A DNA stretch of 64,000 nt, taken from positions 6,014,001 to 6,078,000 of the forward strand of contig OY764903.1 in NCBI GenBank assembly GCA_963668605.1, read 5' to 3'. Position 1 is the first letter of the stretch. Every line of letters begins with the position of its first letter. This DNA is from G963668605 sp963668605 (GTDB lineage: Bacteria > Acidobacteriota > Terriglobia > Bryobacterales > Bryobacteraceae). Under the pieces are notes generated by a model that saw nothing but the letters and a program-made list of their open reading frames with translations, was not told the DNA's origin and made no database searches. Below are positions 1 through 7,472 of the stretch, one piece after another. The translations under genes were made by a program, and so were the position numbers.

Positions 1-2
1 TC

Positions 3-464
3 GCGGCGGACCAGAGCGGTGAATACGCGGTGGGCGAGGTGAAGGTGAAGGCGCTGATGGAGGGCAAGGACCCCCAGAGCAACATCACGATTCTGCCCAA
101 CGACGTCGTCACGGTGCCCAAAGGCGAACTGGTCTATGTGGTGGGCGCGGTCAAGCGCTCCGGCGGCTTCGTGCTCAACGAAAAAGAGAATATTACGGTG
201 TTGCAGGCGATCTCGCTGGCGGAAGGCTTCGATCGCTTCGCGTCGAAGAACAACTCGAAAATCCTGCGGCCGATTCCGGGTGGAAACGAGCGGCAGGAGA
301 TCGCGCTGAACGTCGACCAGATTCTGAAAGGCAAGGCTAAAGACGTGCCATTGCAGGCCAACGACATTCTGTTCGTGCCTATCAGCGGGAAAAAGGCGGC
401 GGTGTCGCGCGGCGTCGAAGCGGCGATCGGCGTCGGCACAGGCATGGCCGTGTACAGGAGATAG
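3..464 (+). CDS. Polysaccharide export protein (Wza-like, SLBB type), C-terminal part
   Basis: The frame is open to the left edge, so this is the last ~153 codons of a longer gene. The visible part reads as two beta-grasp-like SLBB segments, each closing with the pattern typical of Wza-family outer-membrane export proteins (PNDVVTVPKG followed by VYVVGAV, and later QANDILFVPISG). A short hydrophobic tail (AAIGVGTGMAVYRR) ends it. Family members form the outer-membrane channel for capsule or EPS. The stop is 10 bp before the Wzc-like kinase and the ggagata sequence there can serve as that gene's ribosome site, so the two form an operon. The family is well supported; the exact subgroup is not. 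Confidence 0.85.
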   Translation, partial: AADQSGEYAVGEVKVKALMEGKDPQSNITILPNDVVTVPKGELVYVVGAVKRSGGFVLNEKENITVLQAISLAEGFDRFASKNNSKILRPIPGGNERQEIALNVDQILKGKAKDVPLQANDILFVPISGKKAAVSRGVEAAIGVGTGMAVYRR

Positions 465-473
465 GCGCCCAAC

Positions 474-2858
474 ATGGAATCGAACGAAAACGACAAATCC
501 TGGAAGGCGCTGGAGAAGCGCGTGCCGATGATGGAACTGCCGGGGCCGGTGCAAGCCTACCGGCAGGGTTATACGCCGGGCTATGCGCCGGAGATGCAGG
601 AAGAGGACCCGCACGGCGGACTGATCGAATACTGGCACATCCTGCGCCGGCGCAAGGGGACGGTGATCCTGATTGCGTTCGCGGGCGCGCTGCTTGGCGT
701 GCTGGTGACGCTGCCGCAGACTCCGGTGTACCAGGCGAGGGCCACGCTCGAAGTGCAGGAGCTGAATCAGAATTTTCTGAATTCGCGCGATGTGACTCCG
801 GTCAGCGATGGCGGCGCCGGCTACAACATGCTGGCCGACATCCAAACGCAGATCAAGATTATCCAAAGCGAGACGTTGATCGGGCGGACCGTGGAGAAGT
901 TGAAACAGAAAATGCCGGCCGGCTACAAGGCGCCCGAGGGACGCATCGCGGTCTGGCGCAAGGCGTTGAATCTGCCGGAGCCGGCAACAGACGAGAGCGG
1001 CGGCGATATGGCGAAAGCGGCTGCCGCGGCGCTGAAGGTAAGGGCTTCGGGGCAGACGCGCATTATTGAAATCCTGTTCGATTCGACAGATCCGAAACAG
1101 GCGGCCGAGTTCGCCAACCTGCTGGTGAACGAGTATATCGACCAGAACGTCGACGCGCGCTGGAAGATGTCGCAGCGCACCGGCGACTGGCTGAGCAGAC
1201 AGCTCGACGAAATGCGCATCAAGCTCGAAAAAAGCGAAGAGGCGCTGCAAAACTACGCACGGCAAAGCGGATTGATGTTCACGAACGAAAAGACGAACGT
1301 GAGCGAGGACAAGCTGCGGCAACTGCAGGCCGAACTCGGCAAGGCGCAGGGCGAGCGCGTGCAGAAGCAGAGCCGCTGGGAGATTACCAAGACCGCACCG
1401 CCGGAAACTCTGCCGGACGTGTTGAACGACGTGAGCCTGCGCGACTATCAGGTGAAGCTGACGGACCTGAAGCGCCAGGAAGCCGAGCTGTCGCAGACGT
1501 TCAAGCCCGAATACAGCAAGGTGAAGCGGATCAAGGCGCAGATCGCTTCGCTGGAGACGGCGCTGGCGCGCGAGCGGAAGGCGATCACGGAGCGGATTCG
1601 CAACGAAAACGACGAAGCGCTGCGGCGCGAGAAGCTGCTGGCCATCGATTACGCGATGCAGGCCAAATTGGTGACGCAAGACGCCGAAAAGACGGTCCAA
1701 TACAATATTTTGAAGCGCGAACTCGACACGAACCGGCAGATCTACGATTCGATGCTGCAACGCGTGAAAGAAAGCAGCATTGCGAGTGCGATGCGGGCCA
1801 GCAATATCCGCGTGGTGGATGCGGCACAGGTTCCGAGAAAGCCGTATAAGCCGAGCACCTCGATGAACGGCGGTTTGGGACTGCTGGGCGGCCTGTTTCT
1901 GGGTGTGGCCTTCGTCGTGATGCGCGAGCGCGCCGACCGCACGATCCAGGATCCGGGCGATTTGAGCTATTACCTGCAAGTCTCGGAACTGGGCGTGATT
2001 CCATCGGACACCGGTAGGGTGAAGAGGAAGCTGGCCTACCATAGCAAAAAGCGGCAACTGGCGGCAGCGGCAGCGGATGCAGAGACAACCACGCTGATGC
2101 GGCCCGGAGTGAGCGGCGAAGCGCAGCCCGAACGCGTCGAACTGGTGACTTGGCAGCATAAGCCGAGCATGTTGGCGGAAGCGTTTCGCGTCGTGCTGAC
2201 TTCGATCCTGTTTACGGGCAAAAACGGCGACCGGCCGCGAGTGCTGGTGCTGACCAGCGCCAGTCCAGGGGAAGGCAAATCGACGGTAGTGAGCAATCTG
2301 GCGATCGCACTGGCGGAAATCAAGCAGCGCGTGCTGGTGATCGACGCCGATCTGCGAAAACCGCGGCAGCAGACTATTTTCGACATCGCGAACGAGCGCG
2401 GCTTGAGCAATTTGCTCGAAGAACGGCCTCTCAAGCCGGAGACGCTGGAAGGCGTGATACAGGAGACTAGCATTCCGGGGTTGTTCCTGCTCCCGAGCGG
2501 TCCAGCAACCAGCGCAGCGGGCAATCTGCTGTATTCGGCGAATCTGCCGGAACTGCTGGCCAAGTTCAAGAGCGAATTCGACATGGTTTTGATCGATACG
2601 CCGCCGATGCTGCAAATGCCGGACGCCCGCGTGATCGGACGGATGGCCGACGCCGTGGTTCTGGTGGCGCGCGCCGGGCAAACGACGCGCGACGCTGCGG
2701 TGGCGGCGCGAAGCCGGCTGGTCGAGGACGAGACGCGGATTCTGGGCACGATCCTGAACAACTGGGATCCGAAGATGAGCCCCGGCGGCTATTACGGGTA
2801 CTACAGAGGGTATTCGTATCGCGGCTACTACGGGAACTATGGGAATTATGGGCATTAG
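474..2858 (+). CDS. Wzc-like polysaccharide co-polymerase with BY-kinase domain
   Basis: This 794-aa protein has the fused layout of proteobacterial Wzc. It has a first membrane helix near residues 60-80, a long periplasmic Wzz/GNVR region with coiled coil, and a second helix near 466-482. A cytoplasmic tyrosine kinase domain follows. Walker A is SPGEGKST at about 597-604, Walker A' is VIDADLRKP near 622-630, and Walker B is MVLIDTPP near 704-711. The C-terminus is a tyrosine-rich tail (GGYYGYYRGYSYRGYYGNY), the expected autophosphorylation cluster. Such proteins control chain length and export together with the Wza-like partner immediately upstream. A repeat arm starts 10 bp after the stop. 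Confidence 0.93.
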   Translation: MESNENDKSWKALEKRVPMMELPGPVQAYRQGYTPGYAPEMQEEDPHGGLIEYWHILRRRKGTVILIAFAGALLGVLVTLPQTPVYQARATLEVQELNQNFLNSRDVTPVSDGGAGYNMLADIQTQIKIIQSETLIGRTVEKLKQKMPAGYKAPEGRIAVWRKALNLPEPATDESGGDMAKAAAAALKVRASGQTRIIEILFDSTDPKQAAEFANLLVNEYIDQNVDARWKMSQRTGDWLSRQLDEMRIKLEKSEEALQNYARQSGLMFTNEKTNVSEDKLRQLQAELGKAQGERVQKQSRWEITKTAPPETLPDVLNDVSLRDYQVKLTDLKRQEAELSQTFKPEYSKVKRIKAQIASLETALARERKAITERIRNENDEALRREKLLAIDYAMQAKLVTQDAEKTVQYNILKRELDTNRQIYDSMLQRVKESSIASAMRASNIRVVDAAQVPRKPYKPSTSMNGGLGLLGGLFLGVAFVVMRERADRTIQDPGDLSYYLQVSELGVIPSDTGRVKRKLAYHSKKRQLAAAAADAETTTLMRPGVSGEAQPERVELVTWQHKPSMLAEAFRVVLTSILFTGKNGDRPRVLVLTSASPGEGKSTVVSNLAIALAEIKQRVLVIDADLRKPRQQTIFDIANERGLSNLLEERPLKPETLEGVIQETSIPGLFLLPSGPATSAAGNLLYSANLPELLAKFKSEFDMVLIDTPPMLQMPDARVIGRMADAVVLVARAGQTTRDAAVAARSRLVEDETRILGTILNNWDPKMSPGGYYGYYRGYSYRGYYGNYGNYGH

Positions 2859-2868
2859 GGCCGTTTTT

Positions 2869-2895
2869 AGCCACGAATGAACACGGATGGACACG
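2869..2895 (+). repeat. AGCCACGAAT repeat, single left arm
   Basis: One arm of the dispersed repeat (AGCCACGAATGAACACG then GATGGACACG) lies 10 bp after the kinase stop codon. No inverted partner arm is visible downstream, so this is a solo end. Other copies are listed separately. Confidence 0.85.
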
Positions 2896-2962
2896 CATAA
2901 GGAAAAACATACGAGGGTCTGGAGCATCCTGCCCCGGCATCTTTTCGTGGAGCACGTTTTCG

Positions 2963-3042
2963 TGGAGCATCCTGCCCTGACAGTTTTTCGTGGCGCACGC
3001 ACTCGTGCGTGCCGCGTCGAGACTCATCTCGACGCCGCGCTG
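2963..3042 (+). repeat. Dispersed double-hairpin repeat, copy 1
   Basis: A segment of about 78 bp starting TGGAGCATCCTGCC recurs nearly unchanged at 47618-47694. It contains two consecutive self-complementary blocks: GCACGCACTCGTGCGTGC and TCGAGACTCATCTCGA. No coding role is evident, and reading frames through it look like noise. It resembles a REP-type intergenic repeat. Confidence 0.7.
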
Positions 3043-3060
3043 TCGACACGCTCTGCATGC

Positions 3061-3190
3061 CCGCATATCGGTGCCGCATATCGGTGCCGCGTATCGGTGC
3101 CGCATATCGGTGCCGCGTATCGGTGCCGCATATCGGTGCCGCGTAACGGTGCCGCGTAACGGTGCCGCATATCGGTGCCGCGTAACGGTG
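3061..3190 (+). repeat. 13-bp tandem repeat, 10 units
   Basis: Ten head-to-tail copies of a 13-bp unit, CCGCATATCGGTG, vary at only two positions (CCGCGTATCGGTG and CCGCGTAACGGTG). The array is 130 bp long, with no spacers, so it is not a CRISPR. A GCGAGCGCTAGCGACCGGAGG motif follows directly; related motifs occur at about 44410, 51240 and 55740. The 2859-3326 gap holds only this array, the two repeats above and no supported gene. Confidence 0.9.
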
Positions 3191-3326
3191 CCGCGAGCGC
3201 TAGCGACCGGAGGCTGCGACTCCACGCCATTCCCAAGGTTTTCGGATTTATCTTTTCCTTCTTTTCAGGTAGTTACTGAGCTTGGGCTCTGGACCTTTGG
3301 ACTCGGGCTGCTATAACTGGGGCGTC

Positions 3327-4106
3327 ATGGCATGGACGTCGAATCAAGAACGCTACGAGAAACGGCCGGATACACGGTCACTGGGCCTGGAAGAGTTCTG
3401 GGCGAAGATTGGGTTTGCTCCCGACTCCAAGCAGCGGGAATTGCTCGAGGCGCACGGGCGCCGGGTGATTCTGAACTGCACACGGCAGTGGGGCAAGAGC
3501 ACGGTCACGGCGGCGCGCGCGGTCTGGCAGGCGTACACGCAGCCCGACAGCCTGACTCTGGTGCTGAGTCCCAGCGCGCGCCAGAGCAGCGAATTCCTAC
3601 GCAAAGCGGCGGGCTTCACGCGCGGCCTGGACATTGCGATCAAGGGCGACGGAAACAACGAGATCTCACTCCAGTACCCCAACGCGAGCCGGATTGTAGG
3701 CCTGCCGGGGAGCGAAGCGAAGATCCGCGGGTTTTCCGCGGCGGGCTTGATCCTGATCGACGAAGCGGCCCGGGTGCCGGACGAACTCTACCTGAGCGTG
3801 CGCCCGATGCTGGCCGTGAAAGACGGCGACCTGTGGCTGATGAGCACTTCGTACGGCAAACGCGGCTTCTTCTACGAGACCTGGGCGAACGGCGGGCCGG
3901 AGTGGCTGCGGCTGCGCGTGACGGCTTCGGAATGCCCACGGATATCGGCGAAGTTTCTGGAAGAAGAGCGCCGCGCGATGGGGGAGCGCTACTTCCAGCA
4001 GGAATACTTCTGCAACTTCAGCGAACGCGACGACAGCGTCTTCCGGGACGATGACATTATGGCGGCGCTGGACTTTAGCGTCGAGCCGTTGCGGGTGCAA
4101 CGATGA
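3327..4106 (+). CDS. Phage terminase large subunit, ATPase half
   Basis: This 259-aa protein carries the packaging ATPase domain of terminase large subunits. TRQWGKST at about residues 52-59 is the deviant Walker A, and LILIDEAARV at about 141-150 is Walker B with the catalytic acid. A coupling-type motif (LWLMSTSYGKRGFF) follows. I chose the ATG at 3327 because the frame upstream is repeat-derived. The stop overlaps the start of the nuclease half as ATGA. Full-length terminases carry both halves in one chain, so this is a split gene. No portal, capsid or small-subunit gene is nearby, so it is orphaned from a prophage or domesticated. Confidence 0.82.
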   Translation: MAWTSNQERYEKRPDTRSLGLEEFWAKIGFAPDSKQRELLEAHGRRVILNCTRQWGKSTVTAARAVWQAYTQPDSLTLVLSPSARQSSEFLRKAAGFTRGLDIAIKGDGNNEISLQYPNASRIVGLPGSEAKIRGFSAAGLILIDEAARVPDELYLSVRPMLAVKDGDLWLMSTSYGKRGFFYETWANGGPEWLRLRVTASECPRISAKFLEEERRAMGERYFQQEYFCNFSERDDSVFRDDDIMAALDFSVEPLRVQR

Positions 4107-4798
4107 GCGTCCTGGATTTTCAACTGGAGAGCTATAACGATCTGCAAAAGGTCGCGGAAAAGTTCTACAGGGATGTGAATCCACTCTCGGTGGAGCTGGT
4201 CTTGGGCGTCGACATCGGGCGTGTGCAGGACCATACGGCGGTGGCGCTGGTGGAAAAGCGCGAATTCCTGACGGATTTCGACCCGCGCGGGGTGGCCTAC
4301 AGGAAAGAGAAGCGGCTGGCGGTGCGCTACCTGGAGCGGATGCCGCTGGGAACGAGTTGGCCGGAAGTCGTTCGGCGCTTACGGGACATTCAACGCAGCC
4401 TGGACGCTCCAGAGAAGATGCGAACCATGGTTGTGGATGCAACGGGCGTAGGCGACCCGGTGGTGAGCATGATCCGGGACGCGAAGCTTGTGTGGAACGT
4501 GCAAGCTGTTAACATCACGGGAGGCATAGAGGTAAGCAAGAGCCAGACAAAGGGCGGCTACAACGTGCCGAAGCGGGATCTGATCACGAACCTGCAACTG
4601 CTGATGCAGCAAAGGCGCTTGAAGGTGGCGGGAGGGATACCGGAGGCGGCGCTGCTGGCCAAAGAGATGCAGGCGATGCAAGTAAGACAGAGCACTTTCG
4701 GGCAGGAGCAGTTTGCGTGTTGGAGGGAGAAAGAACACGACGACCTGGTCCTGGCGACGGCCCTGGCCTGCTGGTGGGCGACCTTTTGCCGGTGGTAG
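4103..4798 (+). CDS. Phage terminase large subunit, nuclease half
   Basis: This 231-aa protein matches the RNase H-fold nuclease of terminase large subunits. GVDIGRVQDHTAVAL near residue 35 gives the first metal-binding Asp, VVDATGVGDPV near 112 the second acidic strand, and EHDDLVLATALA near the C-terminus the last acidic pair. The ATGA overlap with the ATPase half suggests translational coupling, and both halves look intact. A repeat element starts 8 bp after the stop. Function as a packaging motor is inferred from family only. Confidence 0.8.
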   Translation: MSVLDFQLESYNDLQKVAEKFYRDVNPLSVELVLGVDIGRVQDHTAVALVEKREFLTDFDPRGVAYRKEKRLAVRYLERMPLGTSWPEVVRRLRDIQRSLDAPEKMRTMVVDATGVGDPVVSMIRDAKLVWNVQAVNITGGIEVSKSQTKGGYNVPKRDLITNLQLLMQQRRLKVAGGIPEAALLAKEMQAMQVRQSTFGQEQFACWREKEHDDLVLATALACWWATFCRW

Positions 4799-4806
4799 GC
4801 GGGTAT

Positions 4807-4933
4807 AGCCACGAATGAACACGGATGCACACGAATGTCGAACGGATTCGTTGGATGGGGTGGTGGATAACCGTTTGCTGCCCGAATTGAAGTGTGTGGA
4901 TCTATTCGTGTCCATTCGTGTTCATTCGTGGCT
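4807..4933 (+). mobile_element. Non-autonomous derivative of the GxxExxY repeat element (127 bp)
   Basis: The left arm starts AGCCACGAATGAACACGG and the right arm ends TTCATTCGTGGCT, so the ends are inverted. The inside is a shortened copy of the GxxExxY gene. The first ~50 bp match the 5' end of the gene at 6247, then jump at a GGTGGTGG repeat to the later segment encoding NRLL(V)ELKC. The middle of the gene, roughly 190 bp, is missing. The right end stops 5 bp from the stop codon of the MazF-like gene. Confidence 0.8.
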
Positions 4934-4938
4934 AATCG

Positions 4939-5265
4939 CTACGGTAGTTCGAGGATTTGGCGGAGGGCGTCGTCTACTGCTTCCATGTCCTGGGGCGATA
5001 TCGTATCCAATCGTTCGAGGAGGCGCTGTTTGGCGACGGCTCGGATTTGGTCCACTACGGCAACCGCGAGCCGGCCGGCGCAGGTAAGGGGCACCAGGAG
5101 CGGCGGACTGGCAAGCGGCGAAGACGACAGAGGAATGACAACGACTGTGCGGCGGCGCTCATTCACAGGGTCGGTAGTCACAACCAGGCAGGGGCGGGTC
5201 TTGTTGATCTCGGAGGCTTCGGTCGGGTCCAGCCGAACCCACCAGACCTCACCTCGCCGGGGCAT
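4939..5265 (-). CDS. MazF/PemK-family mRNA interferase toxin
   Basis: This 108-aa protein begins MPRRGEVWWVRLDP, the conserved beta-1 of the family. It continues with NKTRPCLVVTTD and VVVIPLSSS, covering the SH3-like barrel of ribosome-independent mRNA endonucleases. I place the start at the ATG at 5265, because the upstream in-frame extension overlaps the antitoxin gene and has no family match. It overlaps the antitoxin start region by 17 bp, a normal TA arrangement. It appears complete, unlike several other toxins in this window. Confidence 0.85.
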   Translation of the reverse strand: MPRRGEVWWVRLDPTEASEINKTRPCLVVTTDPVNERRRTVVVIPLSSSPLASPPLLVPLTCAGRLAVAVVDQIRAVAKQRLLERLDTISPQDMEAVDDALRQILELP

Positions 5266-5500
5266 CGTTCCAGGGCTCGGATATGTTGGACGGGAGCGCG
5301 TCAAAGTCGTTCTCAATGGCGGCGGCTTCCGGATCCTGGTTGGCTGCCTCACAGGCCCGGATGAGTTGCTGGTCGCGTTCGGCGAGCCCACGAGTGAGCG
5401 CGGCGGCAAGGTATTTTGACCGGTCACGGGGGCGAACGCGCCGGACGAACTGAGCGGCAAGCTCCTCGGGAATGGTAAACGTCATCTTCCTCGATGCCAT
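5249..5500 (-). CDS. MazE-like antitoxin
   Basis: This 83-aa protein precedes and overlaps the MazF-like toxin. The N-terminal MTFTIPEELAAQFVRRVRPRDRSKYLAAAL reads as a ribbon-helix-helix DNA-binding segment. The acidic C-terminus (IENDFDALPSNISEPWNDA) would be the toxin-neutralising tail. As in other such pairs it likely autorepresses the operon from the short region at 5501-5518, which abuts the next repeat element. The pairing is secure; the subfamily is not assigned. Confidence 0.75.
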   Translation of the reverse strand: MASRKMTFTIPEELAAQFVRRVRPRDRSKYLAAALTRGLAERDQQLIRACEAANQDPEAAAIENDFDALPSNISEPWNDAPAR

Positions 5501-5518
5501 ATAGCCATACTAGCATAT

Positions 5519-5682
5519 AGCCACGAATGAACACGGATGCACACGAATGTCGAACGGATTCGTTGGATGGGGCGGTGGATAACCGGTTGCTGGTCGAATT
5601 GAGAAGACCTCTGGGCTTAGGTTGGCGCTGCGTATCAATACCGTGTGGATCGATTCGTGTCCATTCGTGTTCATTCGTGGCT
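5519..5682 (+). mobile_element. Non-autonomous derivative of the GxxExxY repeat element (164 bp)
   Basis: The terminal arms match those at 4807-4933, and the internal deletion of the GxxExxY gene has the same structure (5' segment joined to NRLLVEL). About 37 bp of extra sequence precedes the right arm. It separates two TA modules. Confidence 0.8.
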
Positions 5683-5783
5683 AAAGGCGGCGCAGCTATC
5701 CCCGGCGCAGGTGGAAGTCCGCCTCACCGGTATAAAACAGTGCGATCATGGAATTGTCTGATTAAAGCATGATGGAGGCAAGC

Positions 5784-6071
5784 ATGATCGACCTCAGGGA
5801 AGTACGGTCCGTAACGGAATTCCAGCGAAACGTTAAAGGCTTCGTGAACCAGTTGAAACAGAAGCGCGGCCCGATGGTACTAACGGTGAACGGCCGGGCC
5901 GAACTTGTGGTGCAAGACGCCGCGAGCTATCAGGAACTGCTGGACCGATTGGAGAGCGCCGAGGCATTAGCGGCGGTCCGCGAAGGATTGGGGCAATTCG
6001 CGCGAGGAGAGGGAATTCCCCTGGGCGAGGCTGAAAGGCGACTTCGAAAGAAGCATGGCTTTTCGGATTGA
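5784..6071 (+). CDS. Phd/YefM-family antitoxin
   Basis: This 95-aa protein shows the Phd/YefM fold. MIDLREVRSVTEFQRNVKGF covers the first strands, GPMVLTVNGRAELVVQDAAS is the conserved sheet, and YQELLDRLE is a helix. The ATG at 5784 is preferred over 5769 because GGAGG sits 8 bp before it. A RelE/ParE-type toxin should follow, and its remnant overlaps the end of this gene. The antitoxin looks intact although its partner is broken. Confidence 0.82.
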   Translation: MIDLREVRSVTEFQRNVKGFVNQLKQKRGPMVLTVNGRAELVVQDAASYQELLDRLESAEALAAVREGLGQFARGEGIPLGEAERRLRKKHGFSD

Positions 6072-6224
6072 AGTTTCTCCGCGGGCGAAGAGATCCGCGT
6101 CCTATTACACGGCCGCCGGAATCGAGCATACCGGATCTACTTCCAGGTAGAGGGAAGCACGGTTCAAATTCTCCACGTTCGGCACTGGGCCAGACAGGCC
6201 GCGGCCGGGGAAAAACTGCAATGA
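6055..6224 (+). pseudogene. RelE/ParE-type toxin, internally deleted and frameshifted
   Basis: An ATG at 6055 overlaps the antitoxin and opens MAFRIEVSPRAK, the normal start of a RelE/ParE toxin. The frame then changes by +2 near 6087, where the C-terminal part of such a toxin follows (IRVLLHGRRNRAYRIYF, then VQILHVRHWARQAA) and ends at 6222-6224. The central ~50 residues are missing. The read frame from 6055 stops after about 30 codons. The loss lies 15 bp before the next repeat element. Confidence 0.75.
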
Positions 6225-6238
6225 TCCGGGAAGCGTTT

Positions 6239-6730
6239 AGCCACGAATGAACACGGATGCACACGAATGTCGAACGGATTCGTTGGATGGGGTGGTGGGG
6301 GTTGTGCTTGGGGCGGCTTTTGAAGTCTCCAATGTGCTCGGCGCCGGGTTCCTGGAAAAGGTCTACGAGCGGGCTTTGACCAGGGAATTGAGCTTGCGGG
6401 GCTTGAACGTGCAGTCGCAGGTCTGCTACCCGGTCGACTACAAAGGGCAACGCGTGGGAGACTATGCGGCCGACCTGGTGGTGGAGAACCGTTTGCTGGT
6501 CGAACTGAAGTGCGCGGAGCGCTTCTCGAACGAACATGTCGCCCAATGCATCAACTATCTGAAGATCTCCGGCCTCCGGCTGGCGCTGCTGATCAACTTT
6601 CAGAAGCCCAAAGTGGAATGGAAGCGCATCATCTACGGTTAGCCACAAATGAACACGAATGAACACGAATAGGGTTAACACGGCAACGAATCCGTTCGAC
6701 ATTCGTGTCCATTCGTGTTCATTCGTGGCT
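6239..6730 (+). mobile_element. Full-length GxxExxY repeat element with inverted ends
   Basis: The element opens with AGCCACGAATGAACACGG at 6239 and closes with TTCATTCGTGGCT at 6730. The inverted similarity runs about 46-50 bp, including the GTCGAACGGATTCGTT segment. Inside are the GxxExxY gene and, from 6641, another direct arm starting exactly at the gene's stop codon. The stretch 6641-6730 therefore forms a ~90-bp hairpin unit like those near 29-31 kb. A degenerate arm fragment also lies at 6748-6769. This is the only copy with an intact coding gene. Confidence 0.75.
6247..6642 (+). CDS. GxxExxY protein, PD-(D/E)XK nuclease superfamily
   Basis: This 131-aa protein carries the family signature GFLEKVY (G34, E37, Y40). 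A PD-(D/E)XK-type core follows, with D76 in AADLVV and E86-x-K88 in VELKC. QCINYLK and the LLINF strand complete the fold. GxxExxY proteins (TIGR04256, related to PDDEXK_3) are predicted nucleases without an established role. The start codon lies within the repeat arm, so residues 1-8 are repeat-encoded. The stop TAG overlaps the first bases of another arm. Gene and repeat therefore look like one unit. An ordinary chromosomal gene flanked by chance repeats is less likely, because two deleted copies carry the same joint structure. Confidence 0.88.
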   Translation: MNTDAHECRTDSLDGVVGVVLGAAFEVSNVLGAGFLEKVYERALTRELSLRGLNVQSQVCYPVDYKGQRVGDYAADLVVENRLLVELKCAERFSNEHVAQCINYLKISGLRLALLINFQKPKVEWKRIIYG

Positions 6731-6792
6731 AAGTCAGCTTCTGCCGCTGACACGGATTCACACGAATGGCGGAGCGGTAGAATAGCATAAAG

Positions 6793-7083
6793 ATGAACCG
6801 GGATTTGGAAGAGACGCGGCGGTTGGTGGTGGAGGGGCTTCGGGGAACGGGGGCGCTCGTCTACCTGTTCGGGTCCTGGGCGAAGGGTTACGCGACACGG
6901 AGTTCCGATATCGACGTCGCGGTGGTGTGCGAACGGCCAGTTCCGCTGTGGCTACTGAGCGAGATCAGAGAGAGACTCGAAGAAAGCAGCGTGCTGTACC
7001 CTGTTGACCTGGTGGATTTATCGAAGGCGGCAGGTTCGTTCCGCGACAAAGTCCAGGCGGAGGGAATCCTTTGGAACGGATGA
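6793..7083 (+). CDS. MNT-type minimal nucleotidyltransferase
   Basis: This 96-aa protein has the pol-beta nucleotidyltransferase signature GSWAKGYATRSSDIDVAVV, that is GSxxxG...SDxDxxV with two metal-binding Asp. PVDLVDL follows near the C-terminus with the third acidic position. Such minimal nucleotidyltransferases pair with HEPN or HI0074-like partners, often as TA modules in which the MNT protein modifies the HEPN toxin. The stop overlaps the next gene as ATGA. Confidence 0.88.
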   Translation: MNRDLEETRRLVVEGLRGTGALVYLFGSWAKGYATRSSDIDVAVVCERPVPLWLLSEIRERLEESSVLYPVDLVDLSKAAGSFRDKVQAEGILWNG

Positions 7084-7472
7084 CGGAGCGGATGGAGACG
7101 GCGAAGCGGGCGCTTAGCTCACTCGAAGCGGTTCTGCGGGAGCCGAAGAGTGACATTGTTCGCGATGCGGCGATCCAGCGGTTTGAATACACCTACGAGG
7201 CGTGCTGGAAGGCAGCGCAGTTCTTCCTGAAACACCACGAAGGGAACGATATCAGCTCGCCAAAGTCGGCGATCCGTGCAAGCTTTCAGATGAATATGCT
7301 GAGCGAAGCGGAGGCGCGGCTCGGAATCGCGATGGCCGACGACCGGAACCTCACGGTCCACACTTACAACGAAGAGCTTGCGGAAGAGATCTATAGCAGG
7401 TTGGCGAGCTACGCGGACTTGATGAAAGCTTGGCTGACCGCGATGGCCCGGCGGGTGCAGCCAGGCGATTAG
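7080..7472 (+). CDS. HI0074-like nucleotidyltransferase substrate-binding protein (HEPN superfamily)
   Basis: This 130-aa all-helical protein matches the HI0074 family. It has RFEYTYEACWKAAQFFL in helix 2 and the conserved RNLTVHTYNEELAEEIYSRL, whose N..HTY element is the family hallmark. The start at 7080 forms an ATGA overlap with the MNT gene; the upstream TTG at 7071 is less likely. The stop codon TAG sits on the first bases of a repeat (GGCGATTAGCCACG). With the MNT protein it forms a two-gene module, probably TA-like. Confidence 0.85.
   Translation: MTERMETAKRALSSLEAVLREPKSDIVRDAAIQRFEYTYEACWKAAQFFLKHHEGNDISSPKSAIRASFQMNMLSEAEARLGIAMADDRNLTVHTYNEELAEEIYSRLASYADLMKAWLTAMARRVQPGD

Noticed and set aside
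3061..3190. CRISPR array
   Set aside because: Units of 13 bp directly abut without spacers and no cas gene is near.
2887..3316. Several reading frames through the tandem repeat and the repeat arms
   Set aside because: They encode only repeat-derived strings (such as R-V-H-S-W or C-R-I-S-V-P) with no domain, and overlap on both strands.
5249..5460. Longer start for the MazF-like toxin at 5460
   Set aside because: The extension overlaps most of the antitoxin gene and lacks similarity, while the conserved family start begins at 5265.
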